Origin: Patiria pectinifera
Lineage: Eukaryota > Echinodermata > Asteroidea > Valvatida > Asterinidae
Direction of reading: 5' to 3'
NCBI GenBank assembly: GCA_029964075.1
Contig: CM057149.1
Coordinates: 26,054,197-26,118,196 of the forward strand
DNA length: 64,000 nt
Part shown: positions 55,101-64,000 of the stretch, piece by piece
Layout of the letters: every line of letters starts with the position of its first letter
Position numbering within the stretch: the first letter of the stretch is position 1
Translations under genes and position numbers: made by a program
The notes under the pieces: model-generated
What the model saw: the letters and a program-made list of their open reading frames with translations, nothing else
What the model was told of the DNA's origin: nothing
Databases searched by the model: none

Positions 55101-58100
55101 GGTTGATTTTAACGGACTCCAAACCATGCAAATCGTTGCCATACAAAACCACCGTCTGTATGGTTTTCGCTGCTTCAAGGAGGGAGAAGAGTGGCTCGGT
55201 ATCACTGCTTTTCAGGCTGCATTCGCGTAGCTGCAGCTCGGAAAGTGAAGGAACAGGGGTGATCTCGGCAGGCTGAAGCTCATGCAGATTGCTTCCCGAC
55301 AGAATGACTTTCTTTATGTTGGTAACCGCTTCAAGGAATGAAAAAAGTGGCTTTATGTCACTGGTCGTCAGATTGCACTCATGCAGCTGAAGTGCAGACA
55401 GCGAAGGAACACGGGTGCACTTGGCTACCTGGAAACCACGAAAATTGCTTCCAGACAGACCAACCGTCTCAATGCTGCCCGCTGCTGCAATGAGGGAGAA
55501 CAGCGGCTCAATGTCACAGTTAGTGAGACCACACTCTTGTAGCTGCAAGTCAGAGAGCGAAGGGACGGGTCTGATCTTAACAGGCTCCAAACCACGGAAG
55601 TTGTTTTCCTTCAGAAAGACTGTCTTTACGCTGCCTGATGCTTCAAGGAGAGAGAAAAGAGCCTCAATTTCGCTGTATGATAGATTACATCCATACAGAT
55701 GCAGTTCATGGAGTGAAGGCATAGATTGGATCTGGACAGGCTGCAAACGTTGCAAATCGTTTTCATTGAGAATAACTGTCTGTATGCCACCCGCTGCTGA
55801 AAGGAGGGCGAAAATCGGTTCAATGTCACATTTTGTCAGATTACATTCGTACAGGTACAGTTCACGGAGAGAAGGCACAGGGGAAATGCTGTCGGGCTGC
55901 AAACCGCACAAATCATTGCCCTTCAGAACAACTGACTTTACGCTGGCTGCTGTTGCAAGAAGGGAGAAAAGTGGCCCGATGTCATTTTTTGTCAAATTGC
56001 ATTCGTGGAGCTGCAGCTCGTTCAGCGAGGGAACAGGCTTGATCTTCACATCCTGCAAACCGTGCAAATTATTGTCCTTCAAAAGAACCGTCTGTATGCT
56101 GCCAGCCGATGAAAGAAGCAAGAATAGTGACTCAATGTCTTTGCTTTTCATACCGGCGTCTGCAAGGGCCAACACGGTCAAGTTCGAAACTGGTCCGGGT
56201 TCAGCAATCTGCTCCGACAGTACTTCGAATGAAATGGTATTCCTGACGACCAGCGTGCTTATTTCTGATCTTTTGTAGGACAGCATGTCGAAAAGCTTCA
56301 AGATATTCCAATCAGCGGTTCGCACATCCAATCTCTTCATGTGCTTCACCATGCCTCTAGAAGCATCGGCAAAGTTGTCCCAATGTACATTGGCAAGATT
56401 AAGGATGAGCGAGGTATTGCACTCTATGTTTGCCACTATGTCTTTCAAAAGTCTTAAATGTTCCAAACTATCACATTTCGCTTTGACACTGTTTATGCCA
56501 AGAGCTTTGCGTTTGGATCCGACCTGAACAAGGTAGTGTGCTGCCACGAGATCCTCACCTTGGATCTCAAATGTGAACTGAATCTTCCCAGTCTCAACTG
56601 TTTCCTCTATGAGGGATTCTGACTGAGCTTCGAATAAGAGCAACGTTAAAATTCGTTGTAAGGGCTCCTTTGTTTTGTCCTGTTTCAAAAGCCCATCAAT
56701 TTCCTTTATTATTGTCTGGGCAGTGTTGACGTTCAGCCCACAACAGAAGCGGAGAACAAACTCGACACTTTCAACCTCGCCCCCCAGTATGCATGACAGT
56801 TTGTCGTTGAACGCTTTCTTGTTGGATCTCGACAAATCATCGAGATAAACTGCAGCGCAGTATTCCTGGAAAGTCTTGTGGAGAAACGAAAACAGGGTTA
56901 CACTCGTGAGACCGTCCAAGGTTTCTGTTTTCGACAGCAAGCCAAGTGTACAACCCTTTTCGAAAATTTCAAGGTCTTCTGAACCGATCTCACTGGCCTT
57001 AAAGTAAAGTTTCTGCCCATTTGGATCAAGTAGACCCTCAAGGGCTACCCGGCCACATGTAGATATGTATGTCTTGGCGTCACATGCGAAATTGTCTGCT
57101 TGGCTGCCTTTTTCTTTTCTGTCCTTATGCTCGAAAAGATGCTCAATTTTTTGACTGAAGAGGTTTGTTATTTGATCAGGCAATGTTCTTTCATCTGCCC
57201 ACGTGAAGCACATCAACCACAGAAACAAGGGGATCTCGCCCAAACTACGAAGCGTGTTGGACGTGTTAACCTTTTCAAGAAAGCTGTTTTGGCTTTGTTC
57301 GGGAAAATTTACTAGATACTTCCTGACGTATTTTTCTCTGTCTTTCTCATCGAAGCCAGCCACGTGAACTTTTGTGAAGTGTTCATGCATGTTCAACAGT
57401 TCGTTTGCAGTCTTTTGTCTGCTCGCTACCACAGTCTTGCACGACTTCAGTGATCTAAACGACAACACATCGTTCAAGTTAATTTTATCTTTACTCTGTT
57501 CTGTTTGTGTCAGTCTTTGGAGAGAGATTTCGTCAGCGCCATCCAGGAGGATGAGTACAGTCTTTTGGTTATTCCGAATATACTTCACCAAGTCTTCTTT
57601 CTTAAACTTGCTCTCTGTGAGGATCTGAGAGAAAATGGCATCCACAATGTCAAAATTCCTACCCATTCGATTTACTTCGATGAGAAAGACAAGTTTGTAA
57701 TCCTTCAGACCGAACTTTGACCCAGATTGGGGTCGGCTCTTTTGTTGCGTCCCATTTGTTCTCATATCAACCCAATCATACACGATCTTCTTAAACAGTG
57801 TGGTTTTGCCGTAACCTGCTTCAGCTGTGGCCAATATCCTATTTGTTTTGAGCGCAAGCATGTCTTCATATGAGTCAAGGGGAACGTTTTGGAAAAGAAA
57901 ACCTGTCTCTTTTTCCGCCTTGGACACTGAGCTGCTGCAGGTACTTCTTTGCGACTTAGCTTTGAGATGACCCAATTTAATGGTGGCAGCTGGATGTATC
58001 TTGAACTCGGATGAGCAGCTCGGAGTTGCTAGGTTGGTTTCTTCCAGGAGCTGTTGGCTGACATACAGTCTTCCAATCTCCACGGCCGTGCCTCTCTTCG

Positions 58101-58181
58101 TCGGGTGTGTGGTGACTTTTAGGGTCTGCTGGTAGTGTGCTGTTAGCTCCTCTGCACACTCCTCAACGTCAAAATGTTCTC
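52132..58181 (-). CDS. NLR exon 5: NACHT and LRR array, stop codon
   Basis: A 6-kb exon enters in phase 1 at GAGAACATTTTGAC after TTTCAG; a second acceptor nine bases earlier (58190) keeps the frame. In protein numbering the NACHT runs from about 390 to 730, with Walker A near 391-402, Walker B near 484-491, GEIP at 588-591 and FLHKTFQEYC at 706-715. From about 938 the repeat is 52 residues (156 bp): VPSL.ELQL.EC.LT..DIEPLFSLLAAAGSI followed by VVLKGNNLHGLQPVKITP, two ribonuclease-inhibitor-like LRRs per unit. About 25 units are countable. Unit 21 is disrupted. The stop TAA is at 52134-52132. Confidence 0.9.
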
Positions 58182-60835
58182 CTGAAACGCCTGTGTTAAA
58201 ACGGGTGTTCAATGAGGATCAGCAATAAGAAAAATTATCATTTCTGTGAAAGAGCGTTCTCATTTCCATTACATTAAGGGGCGATTTTCAGAAAGGAAGT
58301 AATTTCCAGGACATATGAAGCAAGCTGCTTGCTGGCTATACTGTGACCTAAAATACAAACCCAAGAAGTTAGAGGGCCTAACGTTTCGATCCTAGCAGAA
58401 TCTTTCTCGAAGGGGAAAAGAAGTGATTTCGGTAGAAGTAGTCGCTAGAAGCCGTTGAATAGTATTCACATTAATTATTTTATTTTCTGGTACATCCTTT
58501 AACTTTACATCCTTTAACTTTAGATATAAATCACAAGGTTACAGGAGATTCTCGAATGAATAGTCTAAAATTCGAAGCCATTCAGAGTTGGTCATATTGG
58601 CACAATCATTGCACGGTTTTAAACACAAATTTCTTAGCATCCTTGATGTCTCATTATTTTACCTGGTACTTTTAATGCCAAATCGGTACGACCAACTTCT
58701 TTAGATCTTAAAGCGTCCTTCAACGTCTGGGGCGCCTCTTCGGGGTTTTCTTGCTTCTTGTACCACTTATCTAGCATCTTCAATCCCTGCTGGGTTGTGT
58801 TGTTCTTATTGTCCTCTTCGAACACCTTGACTTGAGAGAGCTCAAAGCCTAATTTGACGGCAAGTGCCTTCCAGTCTGTTCCGAGTTTCCTTGACAATTT
58901 CTGGAAGTATTTGCTTCCCAACTGTTCGTCTGAAATGTGAAAAATGTTTCTGAAGCGATATACAATTATGTCAAACAACACTTACGCATAGAATTTAAAT
59001 TGACCTGTCTTCATAAATCACTTCTAAGATTGAAGTAGATCAGATATTCGTGAGCCTATACATGTATCACTTGCAAAGGATAATGTCCTTACTGATTTGA
59101 AACAGGGTCTTCGACCGTGAGCTTGCCACTAAATAAACTAGCCAGCCTCCAAAAAAGAACAAGAGTTTCTTAGAAAGCTTACTTTCAGGCGCACCACCCA
59201 AGAGACCGCCAGCTCGCATCTCGATGTTCTGGTCTTGCTGTATACCATGATCAGCGAGAGATAGCAAGTCACAAAGCTGAAAAGTAATGATCATGACCAT
59301 TTTCTGTTTAATGTTCAGTAGAAATACATGTACATGGTACATAAAGATGAAGCATGTATACACGATCCAGAAATACACACCATCAACCCACAGTCAAGTG
59401 ACTCAATTAATTGGCAAAGAAAAAGAAGATCTCATGAAATATGGAAATTGAGAAACGTGTCGAGTTTAAAAGAAGGCCATTGAGTTTTGAGACTTTCGTT
59501 GGATTGCATTCAAAATTGTATTCAGCTGTATTAAAAATTCTGCATTTATAAACTTTGACAATGGCGACTGAATACTTCGGTTCTGATTGTCACATCAACC
59601 AGAAATTACCATAAAATTTCTCCCCGTGAAAAGATGCTGGTCTTGAGGCTGAATGCCACTCTTGCTCTTTATCGACTCCTTCAAGGATGAGACCGATGTC
59701 TCTGGGTCTAGCTGGAGGCAAAGTGTCTCTGGCAAGAGAGCACCTCGGACAAAAAGTTGCAGTTTCTGCTTCGCTTTGTCAAGACTGCAGTAAGAGAAGC
59801 AATTGGATATCCTCGTCTTGAATGCGACATAATTATTTGGTTATCCCCTTTTTAAGCCCCGTAATGAAGTCATAATTTCGTTTTGATTTTTTAATTGCCC
59901 CCGTGAAAGCAAATGTCACAGTGGGATCCTTTTTGAGCAGCAGTCAGGTTAATGAAATGTTTGTCGGGAGGCAAAAATGACAATGGCGAAGCTTCAGTTC
60001 TTCCGTAGGTTGCACTTTATGGACACATGCAGGTACAGAAATAATCAAATACATAGTTCAAAACCAAATCAGATTTTCTTTAGCTCACTAGAACGAAGTT
60101 CTTATCCAAACTTGCAGATCTCATCAACATAAATAACCCAGGGGATTATAGTACTAGCTCTGCAGTTTCATTGAAACTTGTCAATTATTTTGCATTCTAG
60201 CACTGTTGTTGGAACTTCATAAAGGACCCCACTACAACGAGCGATCAAAGATCTCAATACTATAATTTCCATATTATAACTTTATTTGATACAGATATTT
60301 ATTTGATAAATAAGAAATGCATAATTTGTTTAAAACAAATGAACCATGCACTCTGTCAACTATATTGACAAATTACTGGCATACAGATAAAAATGGGATC
60401 TACTTGTCGTGTTCAGGTTCAACAAAAGCACACTCCTGATTTAAGATGCGACAAGATAAATATTACTGAAATACGCATCATAATTTTGGAAATTACCATG
60501 ACTCATATCAGACTTGAAAAAACTATGGGTCATTTTTAATAACGCGAATACCTCTTGGTTTCAGCCGTAGTGGTTGGTTGATCTTGACCGGCGGCTTCGC
60601 TCTGATGTTTACAGTTAGGTCTGGATGCCTTTCCTCGGGCATTGGGAACAAGTTGCTCGACGTCCCCAGGCGTGGGCTTTGGCGAATCTTTCATTGGAAA
60701 GACGGACAGAAATTCGGCTTTCCGGCTGGACTTGACTTTGCTCCTTTTGATGCTGAGTTTGGCTCTGGAGTGGTCGCATACCGCATCCGTGGTGATCCCT
60801 TCTCTGTGTCTCTCACGAGGGCCGACACGCTTCAT
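52132..60835 (-). CDS. NLR: ubiquitin-like + Death + NACHT + ~25 double LRR units
   Basis: A predicted cytosolic STAND-type immune receptor. Five exons (284+175+94+267+6050 nt) splice in one frame to 2289 codons plus stop. Residues 1-94 are basic and Pro/Ser/Thr rich, without a recognised fold. Residues about 102-181 resemble ubiquitin: KLQLFVRGALLPETLCLQL, then LKESIKSKSGIQPQDQHLF, GRNF, and a RAGGLLGG end. Residues 185-273 are a Death domain (DWKALAVKLGF, LDKWYKK, GRTDLAL). An NLR linker (YVSQQLLEE) leads to NACHT: Walker A AEAGYGKTT (K399), Walker B ILLDGADE (D487), SRQ, GEIP, and FLHKTFQEYCAA. LRRs run from about 938 to the end. Echinoderm NLRs with Death-NACHT-LRR are known; I do not know of an N-terminal ubiquitin-like domain as standard. 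The ATG at 60835 was chosen because phases match throughout. Confidence 0.85.
52290..56190 (-). repeat. 156-bp tandem coding repeat (double LRR), ~25 copies
   Basis: The protein-level period is exactly 52 residues in most units; unit 11 lacks one residue and unit 14 has one extra. DNA-level blocks such as the complement of CTGCAGCTGCAAGAATG recur with few changes, so unequal crossing-over or gene conversion is plausible. The final unit decays into VTGSLAPAPSLLFMSLGDGG before the stop. Confidence 0.9.
52900..53100 (-). other. Disrupted LRR unit with hydrophobic insert or 72-nt intron
   Basis: Unit 21 is 66 residues rather than 52. It lacks VPSL.EL and instead has RDNQPENRSSPDSG followed by the hydrophobic run VLFSFLSLFLSFLCYLLFSL. 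The DNA for the run is one long pyrimidine tract ending TTTGCAG. GTGGGG at 53024 and CAG at 52955-52953 would delimit a 72-nt, frame-neutral phase 1 intron. Whether it is intron, membrane segment or degenerate LRR cannot be decided from sequence. Confidence 0.6.
58663..58929 (-). CDS. NLR exon 4: Death domain
   Basis: Enters in phase 1 with NEQLGSKYFQKLSRKLGTDW and continues with the LAVKLGFELSQVKVFEED, MLDKWYKKQENPEEAPQTL and GRTDLALKVP blocks. The spacing of dWk.LA..LG, the Trp in L..W and the last helix fit a Death domain. The acceptor is CACATTTCAG and the donor GTAAAA. It would mediate homotypic assembly with Death adaptors. Confidence 0.85.
59183..59276 (-). CDS. NLR exon 3: end of ubiquitin-like domain
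   Basis: Reads LCDLLSLADHGIQQDQNIEM and then RAGGLLGGAPE. LLSLADHGIQQDQNIEM aligns with TLSDYNIQKESTLHLV of ubiquitin and RAGG with the LRGG end. Acceptor TTTTCAG, donor GTAAGC, leaving one base for the Asn codon of exon 4. Confidence 0.8.
59610..59784 (-). CDS. NLR exon 2: first two thirds of ubiquitin-like domain
   Basis: Enters in phase 2. The acceptor is CTTACTGCAG and the donor GTAATT. KLQLFVRG aligns with MQIFVKT of ubiquitin, LCLQLDPETSVSSLKESIKS with [20 protein letters not shown], and SGIQPQDQHLFTGRNF with GIPPDQQRLIFAGKQL. The phase 0 end joins exon 3. Confidence 0.8.
60552..60835 (-). CDS. NLR exon 1: basic N-terminal region
   Basis: 94 codons plus AG, starting MKRVGPRERHREG. It contains the basic run AKLSIKRSKVKSSRK, which could act as a nuclear signal, and a later TTTAETK stretch. 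The donor is GTATTC (60551-60546), a weak site, and AG+T forms Ser with exon 2. No domain is recognised. This is the least certain exon of the model. Confidence 0.6.
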
Positions 60836-61241
60836 GTTGTTGATTAGAAGTTGGAGGTCACACGACCAAGCTCAATAAAGACCTCCCAAACTGATCACCA
60901 TGAAGATTGGACCAAAAAGAAGAAAAAAGGGAAAGTTACAAGCTGTAACTTCTCAAAACCTCCACTGAAAAATGGTTTTTACCGCATTGCCTGCAAAGAT
61001 AATGTGCCATTATATGGCTGGAATTGGACGAACGCTCTGCGTTTATTCGCCGAGGGCTAATGACCTGCTTGTGGTTTGAAATCGTAACCGATGGCTGTAA
61101 ATACTCAAAGAGATACCAGCTCTAGGGCTCATGAGACCACGGGAATTCGATAATTGCGGAGTTACACTCAAGCAGATTTGTTTCAGTTATTAATTGCAAT
61201 GTTACAAAAATTGTGCAGAACTACTAAGGGGATCTTACATA

Positions 61242-62430
61242 CCGTAATTTTCGGAATATAAGCCGCGCGGCGTATAAGCCGCGCGGCGTATAAGCCGCAG
61301 CACGCAAAGGTCTGCAAATTAAGATTTGAAGTCGGCGTATAAGCCGCACCGACGGCAGCGGTTTCAATTTTGTAAGGCCTCCAAATTCTCACCAAAATGC
61401 TATGAACCAGTTCCATTTACACTACAGAAGCTATAAAAAGGGCCACAAAAGTTGTATCAAATCATTTACAATCGATACTCTCACAAACAAATGTGGAAAT
61501 TGATGATGAGAAATAATCATCGGGAATTGCTGCCGGCTGCCCCGTCCGGTCCCCGGCCGTAAAAGTTAATAAATCGCCCGGCGCGGCAGCCTGCGCCGCG
61601 CCGGCCTAGGACAACATTTTCCTGCAGCAGGTGAGAGAGTACATGCAACCCACCGTGATTTTCCCCCCTAGTGTGTGTTGTCTGACCGGAGCGCTACTTA
61701 CAAATCTTGCTTTGTGGCAACAGATGCTGATTTGTTTTGTCCTAAAAATATGCAGGTCCGTTTTTATCTCAAAACTTATCAAATTTTTGTGATTACTAAC
61801 GAGCAGTATTCAAGTTTCGATCGTAACTTTCTTCGAAAATAGTCAAAACGATGCTGCCATTTTCATGGACGAATCCATTAATTTTGTAAGGGGTGATGTA
61901 GTCCCTGTTTTGAGGTTTACATCGTTTCTTGAATACATTTCAAGTACAAAAATTATATTGCGACGTTGAACAACTGATTATCGAATAAAGAAATGTTTCG
62001 GACACCATAAAAAGTATTAGTCGTCTTTTTTCTTTTTTTTAAACAGCGGAAATGTTGTTTCCAAGATAGTACACCCCTATATTACCTCAAATGGTGTGGT
62101 CCGCTGGGGAAAGCATGCTGCATGCAGCTAGCAGCACTAGAATCACGTACGTACGGCTTGTTGCAAGCGTCGATCGAAGACAGCTTTCACCGTACTTTTT
62201 ACCGCTCGGCACCTTTACGTGGTTTTGGTTCGTTAATGACTTTCTTAATTGATAATTCATTTCAGCAACATATATGATCTCTTCTTATACCAGTACATTA
62301 AATACACATGTGAATTTCATTTTTATTCTTCAAGGCTCGGCGTATAAGCCGCCCTGTGTATAAGCCGCAGTAAACATTTTCATGGGCAAAATCAACGTAT
62401 AAGCCGCGGCTTATATTCCGAAAATTACGG
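61242..62430. mobile_element. TA-flanked MITE with CGTATAAGCCGC subterminal repeats
   Basis: The ends CCGTAATTTTCGGAATATAA and TTATATTCCGAAAATTACGG are exact complements, with TA at both borders. CGTATAAGCCGC or close variants occur several times inside each end. 1189 bp without a transposase frame. The Tc1/mariner-type target suggests this superfamily. Confidence 0.8.
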
Positions 62431-62432
62431 TA

Positions 62433-63574
62433 GTTTTGACGTACATGTATGGTAACGTCATAGTGACATCACAAATAATTATACGCAAGTCTTAATTTAG
62501 CCTTATCTTTTTATACATGACTTTTATCTGACAACGGTGAATGGCGATCATTAAGTGATCATCATGCAACCAAACTAGCTAGAAAAATCAGATCATCATC
62601 TGCTTGAGGTTCCATAAACTAAAAAAAGAACCACTGAAGTAAGTCGACATACCTCCACAAATCGCACAACGATGGAAATACATTTATGTGCCGGCGGTTC
62701 GGTTATGTTACACATCGTCGGGAGCTCAACGTGTCCTTGTTACATTCGACATGAATGCTTCTGATTGGATAAGACATCCTTTAATGGAGTCTCATTCACC
62801 AGAGAATATCCGTTTTATTTCAACGAGAACTGTTAGCCGATGAAACGACAAATGTGTCAACAGGATGTTTCAAGGGCACCGTCTATGGCGCATACGCGCA
62901 GTTGATGTTATCTTTGACCTTTAGACAGAATACCTACGGAAGCGTATGTAGGACATGAGTGTCCAGTACAGTGAGAACAGTGAATTTTCGGTCCCAGATC
63001 TTCTTTCACTGATAATACAAGGTAACTGCTATAACAAGGTAATTTGTGAAGTCCCAAGGACCTTGTTATAACAGTGTTCCACTGTACCCGTTATTTCGCT
63101 CGGGCAGATTATGTCACCCAGACGAAATAGCGGGTGGGTTTTCGTCTGGCATGTCCTAAATACTCTTCCGTAGTAACGTGGCGCATACCCAACACGCATT
63201 TTCCCCCGCTATGGCTTTTGCATATCCGTATAGCCTAACAATGCTTTGCAGTAATGGCGAATGTAAAATTGTGTTTGGTTTCAAAGGTCCTGTTTTCTGA
63301 TCCGCCCAGGTCAGCTACGGTATATTGACATAAACCGTGCATGTTTGTGACTGCAAACAACGTTAGTCACTATCACATGATTTCTACATAATCGCTGTGC
63401 AAATAGCACAGTGAACCTGCATGGTGCACACTGAACGAAGTACTTGGCTTTTATCCGTACTCGGAGCTGTAAACATGATTGAATAAAATTCATGGCGGCA
63501 CAGCCACTGTCACGCGATCTCTATATTCAATATTTGCTGGCCAGTTATCACCGCCCCCTTAGTTTTAATGTTAG
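62433..63574. other. Gene-poor stretch at right
   Basis: No coding signal was recognised. TTGTTATAACAGTGTTCCAC at about 63062 and AGTACAGTGAGAACAGTG at about 62966 look like worn pogo/Tigger-type termini, which is weak evidence. Confidence 0.35.
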
Positions 63575-63960
63575 ACCCTACACTGTAAAAAAAAATTTAC
63601 CCAATGTTGGGTAACAGGTGAACAGCCTAACTGTTGGGCAAAAAGATTACCCAACTGGCATGATTCTGTCCAGATATTGGGCAAACTTGTCTAATTTTAC
63701 CCCAAAGATGTGGAAAATATTAACAATTTTTACACAGCGTTTGGATATTTTTACCCAACAGTTCTCCCACGGTCTTGGTAAAATTTCCCCGTGTCGAAAG
63801 TCCAAGTGCGGACGCTGTTAAAATTTGCCCATTTTTTATTTTCCCATCGGCTCAGTAAAATCCTCAAAAAATAAAGTCCTGTGCGGACAGGGCTACTCCC
63901 ACCTCTTGCTTACTCGTGGGTTCAAGTCCCTACCAAGCAAGCTTGTCATTTTTTGCACAA
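63575..63960. repeat. ACCCAA-rich repeat and tRNA-like fragment at right edge
   Basis: CACTGTAAAAAAAAATTTAC starts a stretch rich in TTACCCAA and its complement. Near 63921 is GTGGGTTCAAGTCCCTACC, a B-box-like end of the tRNA-like family. Truncated and uncertain. Confidence 0.4.
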
Positions 63961-64000
63961 AAACAAGACAAAACTAAATCTACGGAGCTTTGATAAGATG

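Noticed and set aside
54170..56278. Long plus-strand frames (368 and 287 codons) opposite the NLR
   Set aside because: They are antisense shadows of the regular LRR repeat; Ser/Cys/Lys-rich translation with no domain.
60578..60878. Plus-strand frames opposite NLR exon 1
   Set aside because: Overlap the supported exon and show no domain or splice-consistent neighbour.
63035..63090. Pogo/Tigger terminal repeat
   Set aside because: Only one worn end is visible, with no partner or transposase; mentioned as a weak hint only.

Overview
The window looks like nuclear DNA of a marine invertebrate deuterostome, most likely an echinoderm. That is an inference from four things: a metazoan WASH-complex gene with small exons and long introns, a tandem set of intronless class A GPCRs, a very large NLR with its NACHT-LRR part in one exon, and many short inverted-repeat transposons, tRNA-derived SINEs and a DIRS-type element. 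A hemichordate or cephalochordate cannot be excluded. All gene models were built by eye from splice sites, reading phase and remembered family sequences; no search was run.

Layout. (1) 1884-39991, minus strand: the first 12 coding exons (343 codons) of WASHC4 (SWIP/KIAA1033), a scaffold of the endosomal WASH actin-nucleation complex. The other roughly 70 percent lies past the left edge. Its introns hold most of the mobile elements. Intron 8 carries a complete-looking DIRS-like retrotransposon (about 7763-13130) with 150-bp inverted terminal repeats and the diagnostic internal complementary region. (2) Intron 1 of WASHC4 (22575-39933) contains, on the opposite strand, three intronless GPCR genes (23809-24927, 27113-28219, 35058-36173) in duplicated units, plus an orphan fourth upstream module near 36.7-37.2 kb. 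(3) 40.1-52.1 kb has no gene I can support; it is repeat-rich, with a hAT-type MITE flanked by a perfect 8-bp target duplication, GAGACC-repeat blocks, tRNA-like inverted repeats and a 220-bp tandem duplication. (4) 52132-60835, minus strand: a five-exon NLR gene that splices in one frame to 2289 codons. Its order is basic N-terminus, ubiquitin-like domain, Death domain, NACHT NTPase, then about 25 units of 52 residues of LRRs. (5) 61.2-62.4 kb: a TA-flanked MITE with CGTATAAGCCGC subterminal repeats; beyond it only repeat fragments.

How the parts relate. WASHC4 is housekeeping endosomal machinery. The nested GPCRs are probably lineage-specific chemosensory or peptide-type receptors, ligand unknown. 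The NLR is a predicted cytosolic innate sensor; its ubiquitin-like module next to a Death domain is the most unusual coding feature and the main candidate for an undescribed arrangement.
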